DNA of 64,000 nucleotides from Phialocephala subalpina (GCA_900073065.1 FJOG01000008.1:1569353-1633352); one strand, 5' to 3'. Counted from the stretch's first letter, positions 32,733 through 43,491 are shown. Notes: generated from the letters alone by a model not told the origin. Program-made: numbers and translations.

Positions 32733-34298
32733 TGTGACTACTGCTTTCAAGAGTGAGGTTGAGTGTGACTGAATGAAGATGAGGCGAAAGAATTTCTCCC
32801 TCGAGTGAGAGCTTTGATGGAATCGTGTGGATCGAAAGTGAAATGAAGAATGATTGGAAAGTCCAAAGATCATGAGTGAGGGTCGAGATACTTTTGAGAT
32901 GTTGGAAAAGTAAAGGCTGATCAAGTGGGTAGTGGTGTCGAAGGTGAAGTGTGGATTGAGGTCAAATGAGAAGATGTGAATTTGCAAAGGAAAGAGGTGA
33001 GGGGAAGGTGATCCTTGAGGAAGAGTGTATTTGGTTGAAATGGCTTGAAACTCGGTGAGTTCGGTCAGGTAAAGATGCGTTTNNNNNNNNNNNNNNNNNN
33101 NNNNNNNNNNNNNNNNNNNNNNNNNNNNNNNNNNNNNNNNNNNNNNNNNNNNNNNNNNNNNNNNNNNNNNNNNNNNNNNNNNNNNNNNNNNNNNNNNNNN
33201 NNNNNNNNNNNNNNNNNNNNNNNNNNNNNNNNNNNNNNNNNNNNNNNNNNNNNNNNNNNNNNNNNNNNNNNNNNNNNNNNNNNNNNNNNNNNNNNNNNNN
33301 NNNNNNNNNNNNNNNNNNNNNNNNNNNNNNNNNNNNNNNNNNNNNNNNNNNNNNNNNNNNNNNNNNNNNNNNNNNNNNNNNNNNNNNNNNNNNNNNNNNN
33401 NNNNNNNNNNNNNNNNNNNNNNNNNNNNNNNNNNNNNNNNNNNNNNNNNNNNNNNNNNNNNNNNNNNNNNNNNNNNNNNNNNNNNNNNNNNNNNNNNNNN
33501 NNNNNNNNNNNNNNNNNNNNNNNNNNNNNNNNNNNNNNNNNNNNNNNNNNNNNNNNNNNNNNNNNNNNNNNNNNNNNNNNNNNNNNNNNNNNNNNNNNNN
33601 NNNNNNNNNNNNNNNNNNNNNNNNNNNNNNNNNNNNNNNNNNNNNNNNNNNNNNNNNNNNNNGGGGCAGTGAGGTGTGTCTTAAGTCTCGAGAGGTTGGA
33701 CAAATCTGGAGAAGTGAAAGTTGTGGAGTGAGGAAGAGAGTGGAGGAGAGGAAAACCAGTGCGGGATACATTTATACTGAAGCGAGGCCACCTAACCGGT
33801 CGAGAAGGCTATCTCTTTCTGCTTCCACTTGGTAAGTAGGGTCGTACCTTCCTTCCTCGGTATTCAAATCTCAAGCGGGCGGTGGTTTTCAGATCGCGGG
33901 CTCTCTCAGGAGCTCATGTGAGGAGAATCTACTGCTCTCACTCGATGTCAAGGTCCGAACTCTGTTGAGATACGTTCTAGCATTTTTGACGGGCCTCACG
34001 CTGCCGTCCAACCTTATTTGTTATTTGACCTACCCAACATTGTTGCGTCCTCGCCAGTGGTAAGTCTACTCTCAGATCAGATGGCAAGTACTTCACCCCC
34101 ATTCGTCTCAAAAATTACAGATGCGACTTCAGCGTTCATGTTCAATTTCACCTTCACTTTCATTTTCTACATCACACCTTGCACAGAGAAATTTTACCTT
34201 CAATCAAAAAAGAATAATAAATTATTACAACAATCATAATCATCAAGGGAAGTCAGGCCCAGCCCGAACAAACCCGCTTACCTATCAACTCACCTCTT
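32733..34298. other. intergenic with assembly gap
   Basis: A run of 580 N occupies 33083-33662; flanking sequence shows no supported gene. The promoter of the DUF7587 gene lies in the left part, and a 3' end of the CCHC gene reaches 34299. Confidence 0.6.
33083..33662. other. assembly gap (580 N)
   Basis: Unresolved bases. Frames running through it are meaningless. The left flank is GA-rich on the plus strand, so a repeat may have broken the assembly. Confidence 0.99.
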
Positions 34299-35162
34299 TC
34301 ATCCAACATAACTCCACTCATCCATCACTACATCCCCATCCCTATCAATCGAATCCGGCACAGCACCAAAGTTACCATACCGCATAATACTCTGTACCTG
34401 CGCGGGAATATACGATCTACCTGTCATACTCGTCTCCTCATACGGCTGCGCAATCTGCATATTCTGAAAACTCTGCCCCATACTCTCCCAAGTCGCAAAC
34501 GGTTGCGTATTCATGACTGGAGCTATGGCATGGAACTGGATATACTGTTGACTTTGCTGTTGGAGTTGTGGTTCGGCAAGATGAGGGTATGCCACTCGCC
34601 ATTGGCTCATAACTTCAGTTTCATTACCAGGGTGGTCGTTGAGAGCTTTGATGAGAATTGCGTTGACTTCAGCAGTGGTCTGCATGTATGTATTGGTGGC
34701 TTGTTGTGGATAGTTGGGACAACCGGAGGTTTGATGTTGTTTTCCACATATGGAGCAGGTTTGGTTGATGGGTAGGTCTTCGTTCTGCCAGCTACCTGCT
34801 TGGCTGTACTTATCCTTCTGTTTGGATCCGTTTTGGTTGCAATTACTGTCGAAATGCTCACCACTGCAGTGGGAGCACGGCCTCGATGGTTTCTTATCGC
34901 CGTTGTTTCCCTTACCTCCGTTCTTGGTTGGGCATGCGTTGTTGAAGTGGTCGCCTTTCTGGTCATTCTTACCTTTTTTGCAATCTGCCGTAACGTGGCT
35001 GTTGTTGTCTCCGCAGTTCTTGCAATGCTTCTTTCCGCCATTTGCACCGCCCTTCTTCCTGCAGTCTGCGGTAAAGTGGCTGTTGTTGTCTCCGCAGTTC
35101 TTGCAATGCTTCTTGGCGCCAGCGCCTCCTTGTTGTCTTGGGTTCTTTCCTTTGTAAACCAT
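34299..35162 (-). CDS. CCHC zinc-knuckle protein
   Basis: Intronless, 287 residues from ATG 35162 (MVYKGKNPRQQ). The N-terminal half is Gly/Lys/Asn-rich and carries CCHC-type knuckles: CKNCGDNNSHFTADC, CKNCGDNNSHVTADC, CSHCSGEHFDSNC and CSICGKQHQTSGC, plus a fifth degenerate copy (GDHFNNAC) lacking the first cysteines. CCHC knuckles bind single-stranded nucleic acid. The C-terminal half is Gln-rich (QLQQQSQQYIQ) and ends in DRDGDVVMDEW. There is no reverse-transcriptase, integrase or protease segment, so it is not a Gag fragment by context. A TATA element lies 134-141 nt upstream. The first two knuckles come from an 81-bp duplication. Confidence 0.8.
   Translation of the reverse strand: MVYKGKNPRQQGGAGAKKHCKNCGDNNSHFTADCRKKGGANGGKKHCKNCGDNNSHVTADCKKGKNDQKGDHFNNACPTKNGGKGNNGDKKPSRPCSHCSGEHFDSNCNQNGSKQKDKYSQAGSWQNEDLPINQTCSICGKQHQTSGCPNYPQQATNTYMQTTAEVNAILIKALNDHPGNETEVMSQWRVAYPHLAEPQLQQQSQQYIQFHAIAPVMNTQPFATWESMGQSFQNMQIAQPYEETSMTGRSYIPAQVQSIMRYGNFGAVPDSIDRDGDVVMDEWSYVG
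34995..35114. repeat. 81-bp offset duplication of a zinc knuckle
   Basis: 34995-35033 and 35076-35114 are identical over 39 nt at an offset of 81 bases (27 codons), with near-identity beyond. They encode CKNCGDNNSH in both copies. Confidence 0.85.
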
Positions 35163-35295
35163 TTTGAAGTCTTTGTTGTGGAAGTGAGTTATTCGAGTTA
35201 TAAAGCTTGAGGGAAGAGTGCGAGAGTATAATATGATTGTGTGAGAATGATAATGTGATTGTGTATGATCAGTCCAAGAGCGGAACATGGCCCCT

Positions 35296-35303
35296 GTTAT
35301 ATA
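35296..35303 (-). promoter_or_regulatory. TATA box of CCHC gene
   Basis: TATATAAC in minus sense, 134-141 nt before the ATG at 35162. Confidence 0.5.
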
Positions 35304-36838
35304 CACAAGGAGAACATTGTTTTTGAGAATTGAGAAAGACTTCTTGAATTAGCTTTGTGTCAACTCCAAGTCCATTGTTAGAGATGCCGAAAGAAAGCTT
35401 TGTGGACTATCGTGCTTGACAATGTACTGTACCTTGATTAACACAATGGGCTTGTTGGTTGAAGTTGAATGGTCGACAACAATGGGTACAGGTGCTAACA
35501 ATGGAGTTAATTTTGAACCTCGTTGAGGGGAATCTCGACGGATTGACGACAAATCAATGAAGTGTTTGTGGTGATTCACGTGACCCAAATCTTGAGTGAT
35601 TCCAACTCTTCAGGCCCCGTGAAGTCTATCGGGCATCTTGAACAGGTCTAGAGAGGTCTTGGTAGTCGGTTAGACCCATGTTTCGGGGAATCTCTAAGCT
35701 TATAATGCTAGTGCTAATGCAAGAATAAGGTTTCCAGGTGCTTCGTCGAGGAAGGAAGCATCCCGAAGAGCATCATTTTCACATTCTCTCCATTGATTTA
35801 TGACTCTTCTATGTGCACATCATAAGTGAACTTGTAACTGTCGGTTGAAGTAGTGTAGGTATGCATTTAATCCTTCGTAGTGTCTGAGTTTGATGAGAAT
35901 AAGTTCGTTCGGCGAACTGTAGAGAGGACTGAAGTCTTCATAAAGATCGTAGTGGCTTTATATTTCAATGCTCAAAATCTGCATGAAGTAAGATGGCTGC
36001 TTTGGCCACGAATGAGGAGTTTCTTTGCAGCGTAGAAACGAATATCGATTTGAGTTTGTCCAGGATCAGGCACGGGAAAGAAGGGACAATGAGAGTACAA
36101 TGTACATTGCCAGATGCGGCGATTCTGTAGTTCTGTAGGAGCATTCGGATCCGTGGTTTGGATTAGCTCGAGATTTATTACAGAAGATAAGCCATCTCGT
36201 GATCCTTCATCCCGGCCGGAACGTCATTGTCCGAAGTGAAAAAGGGGGTTACTTCGCTTAATCCCTAGGGGAATGTAGTTTGATGAAGAGATTACCCTCC
36301 AACATAGTTCAGTAGCGGAGATATACGAGCGCAACTCTTGCCTGCAAGATATTCTAAACAGGATGAGAAAGGCAGATGTACAATCGACGTGTCGCCCGGT
36401 ATGCATAATGTGGCGAGATGGGCTAAAAGAAACAAGTACGCAGGGTCACACGTCTTCGGCCTGCTCAGTCTGAGCTATTGAGTGTCTGAAGAATACAGCA
36501 TAGCAGATGAGACTGAGATATCGATGAAAGTCCAGGAAGAAGACGAACGAACGAGAATTGGCAAGTTCACCCTTGTCACGTGGACGCGCGTGTGGCCGGT
36601 CCAGGGTAGGTTTAGCTCCAAAGCGCGTTTGCATTCGCTTCTACACTGTCCTCTCGTTTTCTACAACTTGCTTTCCCTCAACACACTCGCAGTCTCAATC
36701 AACTGGCAGACATCGATATTTCTTACACAACACTGCTACTGCTACTGCATCAGTACAGAATACTCTTCAACGACACCTTAATCCTGCACTTCCATCTCCA
36801 ACTCGACGGTCGACCCCGATCAAGTCGAAGAAATCACA
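35304..36838. other. intergenic, divergent promoters
   Basis: Between the CCHC gene (minus) and the MYND locus (plus). No gene supported. Confidence 0.4.
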
Positions 36839-37431
36839 ATGAGCACACCCGTCGAACACCGCTGCCAGACCTGCCGGTCATCTACCGACAAGATCTGCGC
36901 ATCCTGCAGAGCAGCCTGGTACTGCAGTGCCGACTGTCAAAAAGCTGACTGGCCCCTCCATAAGACCCGATGCAAGTTCCTCCAAAACCACCATCCTTCC
37001 TTCGCACCTCGACCCATCTCTTGCGTCAAATACACTCTCCCCAGACGCGCTGCGAAGGCATTACTATTCAATCGGACCACAATATCTTCGCAACAAAGGC
37101 TCTGCCAATCTCAATGAAATTCGGCTATCCTCTTGTCATCGCACGAGAGGTCGAGAATCTTCCGCGGGGCGCAAATACAGATAACCAGCATGCGACGTGG
37201 CTGAACATCGATCCCGAGACAGGATTCGCACCAGCTCGTTGGCAAGGAGGAATCGGTACTGTGACTGTTGCTGCCGCTGACGGGTCCCCCTTGAGCACCG
37301 CCGTCCTGGGCGCCATCACCGACTATGTGAGCCTTATTCTCGACAGATTTGGAGATGGAGGAACACCGAGAGATATGTACACGAGAGTGAGATTGGATTC
37401 GTACATTGAGCGACATTTGAATAGGCGCTGA
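36839..37431 (+). pseudogene. MYND zinc-finger protein with a frameshift
   Basis: The frame from ATG 36839 begins MSTPVEHRCQTC and contains a complete MYND finger: CQTC, CASC, YCSADCQKADWPLHKTRC. It runs to AAKALLFN at 37070-37072 and then loses homology, stopping at 37117. In the next frame homology resumes at 37075 (DHNIFATKALP) and continues with MKFGYPLVIAREVENLP, DNQHATWLNIDPETGFAPA, DYVSLILDRFGDGG and a stop at 37431, a C-terminal region common in fungal MYND proteins. One missing base near 37073 joins them into about 197 residues, and no intron fits. Either a disabled gene or a sequencing error. MYND fingers bind proline-rich peptides. Confidence 0.75.
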
Positions 37432-37659
37432 TGTTTGGGGTGGTAAAAGATTTTGACAACTTCTGGAAAAGCCACATTCGACGGCACTAAAAGCAAAAGC
37501 AGCTGAGGACGCGGCGTCTGCTATTTTGAATAACATTGATTTTCGGATCCTATCTACACTCAATCCGAGCATCTATCTTTAACACCTATGTTAATTGTTC
37601 AGCAGCCTTTATCTCTCTATTATATACACACCCCGCATTTGTCGCCGTTCCTCGCTCTT

Positions 37660-38007
37660 TCACGACCATTGTTTTCGAGCAGGACAATAATGACCGTAGT
37701 GCCCGATACTGTTGGAAGCCTGGATGATCTTACGACAGTGTGGGCATGTTACTGGTACGTATACTTGAAGGTGTGGGCAATTATGATCTGGTCCTGGATG
37801 CCATGTACCGCAAATTCTGCAGCGCGGGCGAAGATCTTGGTGGGGCATTTTTCTTGCCGCTGGGAGTTGAGGACGGAGATGGAGGTGCAGATCGAGTGAT
37901 ATGGATGGAATATATACTGGCTGCTGTTGATGTCGTGGGCGAGTGCTTTGCGAATATGGATTTGAAGGCAGGAACAGAGCCCCCGTCTTATATTCTACGA
38001 TTGCCAT
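37660..38007 (-). CDS. small C2HC-type zinc-motif protein
   Basis: 115 residues, intronless, starting MAIVEYKTGALFLPSNP. The C-terminal half holds two putative zinc sites: CRICGTWHPGPDHNC and CPHCRKIIQASNSIGHYGHYC. The second has the CxxC...HxxxC spacing of C2HC fingers. Convergent with the MYND locus and 228 nt from its stop. No signal peptide, no family name I can give. Cys and His placement makes a random frame unlikely. Confidence 0.55.
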   Translation of the reverse strand: MAIVEYKTGALFLPSNPYSQSTRPRHQQQPVYIPSISLDLHLHLRPQLPAARKMPHQDLRPRCRICGTWHPGPDHNCPHLQVYVPVTCPHCRKIIQASNSIGHYGHYCPARKQWS

Positions 38008-38779
38008 TTTGTTAGGAGAGAGGTACTCGGTTTCGAAGTCGACAAGTTTAAGGATACCAGAACCTGAGACGAGGTCTCGTCTTCTCTTGAAAGATTCTTT
38101 ATTTGTACGAACTTAGACTACGAGCACAGAACTTGGCCGAGGTAAAAAGATGCTGTGCCACAAAGGACGTATCGAAAGTCCCTTCATGGCCAAATTAGCA
38201 CAAGGTCGATCATTGTTCTTTTGCTCAACACGCGCTTGCAGCCGCTCTGCCAGTCTCCTACAAGCTCGCCAGGAAAGGTGGAGGTGTCGTGAATGGAGTC
38301 GTACACGAAAGCCAGAGTGTTACTCATATGTGGAAGATATGATGATGGAAGTTTTATTCTATTGATTTCTTCTACGATGCTTGATGATTTTTGGACGTTG
38401 AATAATTGTGACCACAAGTTGCAGGTCCACTATTCCACGTGCTCTTGATAATGCAAATATTATTATGTTGTTTTTCGCTCCCATGCCGACTTGTCAGTCT
38501 GATCAGCAGATCAGACGTCTTGGTGGTTTCCACGCCATGTGCCGCAGCCCAGATGATGGCCACCTCCAACACAGCCGGCTTGAAGCATTGTTTTCCCCTT
38601 GAGACTCTGGTTAGTATCCGCACCCACTGTCATTCTTTCAAAGGCTACCACTTCTATTCTAAGCATTCCCTGTTCTGCCACTAGCTTCGCTACTTTTCTG
38701 AACCTTCTCCGTGTAAGTTACTACGACTAAAATACCCTTCAGTCAGACCTCGGTCTTGGTCGCGGCGTTGGAGGGCAAA
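38008..38779. other. intergenic
   Basis: No supported gene; frames on both strands are short and mutually overlapping. Confidence 0.35.
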
Positions 38780-39001
38780 TTATGCCGCGATGTATTTTTT
38801 TCTGCAAAGGGTACAGAATTTTGGCCTGAACGAACAATTGCGGGCGAAGTGATTGGTGAAACCACACCAGTGACATGTTTGAGTTGGGGCGCCTGTGCCG
38901 TGGAGTTCGTCTCGGTGGTCCATTTTAGGTCGAACTGTGTGGATATTTTGTTGGAGTGTGTTGTGTTGTAAGATGGCTGAGACCAGAAGGGTAACGTCCA
39001 T
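38780..39001 (-). CDS. 73-residue CCHC zinc-knuckle protein
   Basis: Starts MDVTLLVSAILQHN and contains CHWCGFTNHFARNC, a canonical CX2CX4HX4C knuckle, followed by CTLCRKK. It may be a small gene or the last exon of a larger one. The knuckle type matches the 34299-35162 protein but the sequences are otherwise unlike. Confidence 0.5.
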   Translation of the reverse strand: MDVTLLVSAILQHNTLQQNIHTVRPKMDHRDELHGTGAPTQTCHWCGFTNHFARNCSFRPKFCTLCRKKYIAA

Positions 39002-39328
39002 CCCTGCGTAGCGGAAAACCCTACGTACCGGGAAAAAATGATAGGTACTTTGACGTTAAACATCTTAAAATCTGTACACACCTCAATATCTCCTATAGGG
39101 TAGTCTCTGGGGCTGTTGGGGCGTGTGCTGCTCTGTGACGCCCTGATGTGACGCCCTGAAATCCCAGGTTTGTCAAGAAGGAAAGAAGGACAACCCTAAG
39201 GCTCACATGAGAGTTCCACAGCTGCGAGTTTCAAGCCCCGGAACTTTATGACTTCATCTATCATGTATTTTCTTTTGTATCTCCGGTGTACATGGACCAG
39301 CGGTAAAGTGTCACTTTGGGTCTCGAAA
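39002..39328. other. spacer
   Basis: A tandem word GTGACGCCCTGA occurs twice at about 39136-39160. No gene. Confidence 0.35.
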
Positions 39329-40234
39329 TTACTTTTGGACGAGAATTTCTCCATGCAGCATGGCCAAGCTTGCATCATCTCTCTTCGCCCACTCCTCTAA
39401 AGCCTTGGCCATTTCTTCAAGATCATTCTCAGTACCGAGGCCGAACTTTACGGCTTTCTCGCGCAAAGAACCCCCTCTGAGCTGATCACACAACCCCTGG
39501 GCTAGAGAAAACACAGCCATTAGAGCCATAACCGCAGCCACGAGAAGCAGAGTGGAATAATGAAACTTACAGCAGATTTTCCTGTCGCCCGGTGTATGGT
39601 ATGACGATGTACAATAGCTGAGCGTAATCTGGCTCCGCTCGACACCAGCCTTGAGTGCCCAAGAAAGCAGCTGTCGGCCTGCAGTTGGAGTGCCACCGCC
39701 GGCACTCATAACGCCTGCCATGAGCTTATGGAACTTGCACAGCTCGGGAAGTTCGGGCCAGACGCACTCCGTCTCGTAGTCGCCCTCGCGGGCCGCGACG
39801 ATGCCGCCCCGCTTTGTTACTCGTAGCATTTCACGCAGCGCATCCCACGGGGTGCCAATGTGGATCAGCACCTGGTGACAAAAGGTGACGTCGAATGTCT
39901 CGTCAGCAAAGGGGAGCTTGTAGACATTGCCCTGCTGAAACTCGATGTTTTTGACGCCGGCCATTTCAGCGACAGCTCGTGCCCGTGGCAAGATGTTGGG
40001 GTTGAGGTCGACGCCGGTAACGTGGCCGTCGGGGATGAGCTTGGCGAAACTCACAGAGATGGTGCCTGAGCCAGCGCCGACGTCTAAGAGCGTCAAATGG
40101 GGGTTGGATTCTTTCATAGACTGCAACTTGGGCAGCAAATGGGCAGCGCTGTTTTCGGCAGTCCGCAACTCGTGGAGGATCGCTTGAGCGGGCGGATGGC
40201 CTGGCTTCTCGCTGGGAGTCTGGTCTTGCTCCAT
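39329..40234 (-). CDS. class I SAM-dependent methyltransferase (UbiE-like)
   Basis: Exons 39571-40234 and 39329-39501 (GTAAGT...TCTAG intron, 69 nt) give 278 residues. Motif I is LLDVGAGSGTISVSFAKL, the acidic residue that binds the ribose is in VTGVDLNPN, then QGNVYKLPFADETFDVTFCH and LREMLRVTKRGGIVA. This is the UbiE/COQ5-type fold, but without the quinone-specific signatures, so the substrate is open; such proteins often serve secondary metabolism or arsenic methylation. Cysteines typical of arsenite enzymes are not arranged recognisably. It is more GC-rich than the small genes around it. No other biosynthetic gene is adjacent. Confidence 0.85.
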   Translation of the reverse strand: MEQDQTPSEKPGHPPAQAILHELRTAENSAAHLLPKLQSMKESNPHLTLLDVGAGSGTISVSFAKLIPDGHVTGVDLNPNILPRARAVAEMAGVKNIEFQQGNVYKLPFADETFDVTFCHQVLIHIGTPWDALREMLRVTKRGGIVAAREGDYETECVWPELPELCKFHKLMAGVMSAGGGTPTAGRQLLSWALKAGVERSQITLSYCTSSYHTPGDRKICCKFHYSTLLLVAAVMALMAVFSLAQGLCDQLRGGSLREKAVKFGLGTENDLEEMAKALEEWAKRDDASLAMLHGEILVQK

Positions 40235-40835
40235 TACTATTGCTGGTGGACGGAATCAAAGAAGGGTTGAGATGAGTGATGGCTTGTCGTCGCTGTGCTG
40301 TGGTCGAGGTTTCACTGTGAGAATCAGTCAGCGCTTCGCCGTTTGTGGATGGTAGACATTGCATGCAGAGGGTCGCACTGTACCAGAATCTTATCGAATT
40401 ACTGATTTTACACCAGAATCCGAGCCCGTTGGTGTTGGGCGAGCATTTCTCTCTGGTACCTCTCGCTGTCTGAGCCCTGAGCTGGCGCCCAGCGACTTGC
40501 GCCCGCCAAGAGACAAAGGCCCCCAGCCACATGCAGCCTCAGGCATCAGAATGTTATGTAAAATATAATACCATATTATTTATCTCACGGGCCATTATCC
40601 GTCATCATCGCAATTCAGAAACAACGAAAGGCACCAGCATCCACAACACCGCTCGGCCTCAAGACTGGCGCAAAGAGGAAAGCTGTTTTCTCCGGGGCCC
40701 TATCAGGCGATTCAATGTTTTCTGAACTGAGAGGGTTTCGGCAACGCACGCAGAACCGTCTTTAGGGCAAAATTGAGGCCGACGGAATCAAGTCTTGCAC
40801 GTTAGATCAAAGCTGGATGAAACCCGCTATCAGAG
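40235..40835. other. intergenic, divergent promoters
   Basis: Upstream of both the methyltransferase (minus) and the 109-residue gene (plus). No gene recognised. Confidence 0.4.
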
Positions 40836-41218
40836 ATGGGGATAGGAAAGGAGCATATAGATGACGAGAGCAAGGCAGAAGGAACTGCCAAGAGAGTGGT
40901 AAGAGAATTCTGTCTCTCTTGCAACCTCGCATATCGTTGACTCGATTTTAGACCAAGCGAAAACAAATCCGAATTGATGCAGAGCCAACGGAAGTTCGAC
41001 GTGGATATCCTCAATTCCTAGTTGGAGGGAGAGATCATGACGGCAGAGGAAAGGTTTACGGAGTCATTATTGGCGAGAAGTATATTGAGGTGGGCTATGT
41101 GAGTGCCGGTGAAGAATGTATAGATACAGGCCCTAACCTGAGAGGCCTCACGGTAATCAATTTGGAGGATGGTAAGGATTGTATGATTGATGGAGCGATT
41201 GTGAGACTTATTCGATAG
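40836..41218 (+). CDS. small two-exon hypothetical protein (109 residues)
   Basis: Exon 1 is 40836-40898 (MGIGKEHIDDESKAEGTAKR) and exon 2 is 40952-41218. The intron of 53 nt is GTAAGA...TTTTAG in phase 0. Exon 2 reads TKRKQIRIDAEPTEVRRGYP, FLVGGRDHDGRGKVYGVIIG, YVSAGEECIDTG, LTVINLEDGKDCMIDGAIVR and ends LIR. The sequence is strongly beta-like with regular alternation of hydrophobic and charged residues. No signal peptide and no family recognised. Evidence is the clean splice sites, matching phase and protein-like composition. Confidence 0.55.
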
Positions 41219-41986
41219 GAGCCAAATCTTATTGCTCGTCGCAAGACAAAGTTTGTCTCAGACGTTTGTATCCTGTCCACGTGAAGTTGAGTTTAAACAC
41301 ATCAAAAGTTATTACCGGTTTCGTTGTCTCAGCCGGACCAAGAATCCTTGTTTGATTCTATGAGATGTACCGGGTGGCGTGGCGACGTTGGATAAATCAG
41401 CGCGGGGCGGCGCCCGCAAGGCTGACGATGACTTATCAGCATGTCGGCAAGGCTCAGAAACCTTGATTGGACCACTCGATGTGTATGAAAGGCGAAAGGA
41501 GCTCGATGGTGGTTCTGTGCCTAGGAGCCCTGATTCACCACCAAACGAGGCTCTCCGGAATCAGGCGGGGAGGCGACGACGCGATCAAAATTTCTGAGTT
41601 GCCAAGGTTGGGAAGGCTCGGGATTCGTCAGACAACACGACCGATGTGAAATTGTGCTAGCATTCAATGTGTACATTGCGCCCGCGCTGCTTCAAGTCAA
41701 AGTACCTGTGGTTTGTCCGGTGACGGCGTGTGTCCGGGGACAGGGAAATATTCAACAATCTGCCCCGCCCCCTTTTCAAGCGAAAGTTGCTTTAGCGAGA
41801 GTCTTGGCGAAGGCCTTGGAGCAAACACCTTGGCATTGTCTATCAGGGTACTGAAACTCCACTGGGCGAGGCCTTGAGGAGTGAGTCTATTCGATCAATT
41901 GAATATCACTCTCAAATACTCCAAATTGTGACATTTTCGTCTCATAAACCTTTATGATTTAGGCTTCAGTATTCTCTTAATCTCAA
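41219..41986. other. intergenic
   Basis: No supported gene. GC-rich at 41380-41600 with an open plus frame of 72 codons that has no recognisable content. Confidence 0.35.
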
Positions 41987-42229
41987 TCATTGCATCTTGT
42001 ACGTACCCTCACGCCTCCTCTCCGCCGTGCAAGGGTGACACAAAGCACCACGCCAACTCCTAATGTACTCACCACAATGAATCCATGAGCCACAAACTTT
42101 GCATTTTCGGAAAATGGCTTCCGGTTTCGAACCTCTGTTGCCCATGGTAGTTGTCTTATGGGAGGTTGAGGATTCTGGATCCTCTGCAGATGAATCAAGA
42201 GGCGGGTTTTGGATATCTTTGGTGGACAT
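41987..42229 (-). CDS. small CxxC protein (80 residues)
   Basis: From ATG 42229: MSTKDIQNPPLDSSAEDPES, a Ser/Thr/Glu-rich head, then KCKVCGSWIHCGEYIRSWRG and CHPCTAERRREG. Two CxxC pairs about 20 residues apart with an intervening HC suggest a small zinc site. No signal peptide. Size and design resemble the other short Cys proteins of this segment. Confidence 0.5.
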   Translation of the reverse strand: MSTKDIQNPPLDSSAEDPESSTSHKTTTMGNRGSKPEAIFRKCKVCGSWIHCGEYIRSWRGALCHPCTAERRREGTYKMQ

Positions 42230-42680
42230 TCCTCCGGGAAGCTGATCAAGAATAGCCGTGGAAGAAAATTTGGAAGCTTATTTCCGAGTGTAATGTGTAG
42301 CAGATTAGACATGAAAAATCTCACTGGTTCAATGCACCGAATTTGTTGAGATTGGAGAGAGTGCATGGAGGAACTAGATAGTTCTTATGTCTGGACTTCC
42401 CTTCTAATTTCTGGAAAAACTAAGACCTGCGTAGAATTTTATGCGCATATTGCTCATTGAGGTTTCATTTCAAAAGCGAAATATGAGTCTGATTTCTACC
42501 CTGCCCCTTTTGAAGCAAGGAATGTGCGCCAACACTTCGTCACAACCTTACAACATCTTGTTCCTGACTTCATACAAGTACGCCGAGAATTAACTTATAA
42601 TTTTACATAGCACAATATACCATTCACAACACGATTGCTTAACGCCCTATTCCAACTCTACCCTCCATTAATAAATATAG
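42230..42680. other. spacer
   Basis: Nothing recognised. Confidence 0.35.
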
Positions 42681-43244
42681 CTACTTATAATCTGACCAAA
42701 GAACCCAGGGCGCAGTACGACCTGGTGTTCGATATACGTCTACCTCATACCTATAATATCCTAAAAGGTGCCTGCAATCTTCGCAGCGGACTTGTTGTCC
42801 TTCAGGACGCTCGAATTCATGCCAATGCCTAGAATCAAAAAGTCTTGGGCACCGGGGGCGGCATCCTGCACCAGCTGGTCTAGCTAGCGGAGTGTATTGC
42901 ATATGCCAGCCTTGATATTCTTCTCTCTTCTTAGGCTTCTCTGCTTGCTGCTTTGGATCGTAAGTGTTCCGGGTTGGTGTTTCAGGCTTTTCGAACTTTT
43001 CTAGTTCAAGAGTCTGCCAACCCGGCAATTCCCAATCAAGTGTTTTATAACCTGCTGCAGGAGGTTCATAATAGTACCCATTTTGCGACTCGGTTCCTTG
43101 ACGAGACTCAATGGTTGGGTATCGCGATTCTTCAATTGCTCCTAGGGAATCTTGTCTTTGTTTAGCTTTTCGGAGAGCGGATGGAGAAGCTGCAGGAAAG
43201 GCGGGGTCGTAGGGGCTCATTGGTGGAGTGTAGCGATCTGCCAT
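42681..43244 (-). CDS. hypothetical protein with CxxxC...CxxC
   Basis: 187 residues, intronless, starting MADRYTPPMSPYDPAFPA. The first 110 residues are polar and likely disordered (YYYEPPAAGYKTLDWELPGW, EKPKKREEYQGWHMQYTP). The last 70 hold CRPRCPRLFDSRHWHEF, CEDCRHLLGYYRYEV and end in APWVLWSDYK. The C and H placement suggests one zinc site. No family recognised. The distinct disordered head plus Cys tail recurs in neighbours at 43492 and 48513. Confidence 0.65.
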   Translation of the reverse strand: MADRYTPPMSPYDPAFPAASPSALRKAKQRQDSLGAIEESRYPTIESRQGTESQNGYYYEPPAAGYKTLDWELPGWQTLELEKFEKPETPTRNTYDPKQQAEKPKKREEYQGWHMQYTPLARPAGAGCRPRCPRLFDSRHWHEFERPEGQQVRCEDCRHLLGYYRYEVDVYRTPGRTAPWVLWSDYK

Positions 43245-43491
43245 ATTTGTGAGAGCTGAAAGTCAGCTTCTGGAAAGCTCCTAGAAGGTGTGGAAATTTT
43301 TTGGGAAGTAGAAGAAGGGTGGATGCGTTCAGTCAGGTAGGTGTGGGCCGGCGTGAAAGCCTTCTTATATGAATCATGATTTCTTTGTCTTCGATATAAT
43401 CTTGTGGTCAGTGAAAGGTACTTCTCCACTAATTAACCACTTGAGGAATTGAAAAGTTGACTGAAAGAAATATGACAAAGAAGTTTCAAAT

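Noticed and set aside
34018..34387. Two plus-strand frames before the CCHC gene 3' end
   Set aside because: Short, Ser/Thr/His-rich shadows; no splice or start signals.
34299..35162. Retrotransposon Gag origin for the CCHC protein
   Set aside because: No protease, reverse transcriptase, integrase or LTR within several kilobases, and the host-gene-like TATA and intact frame argue against it.
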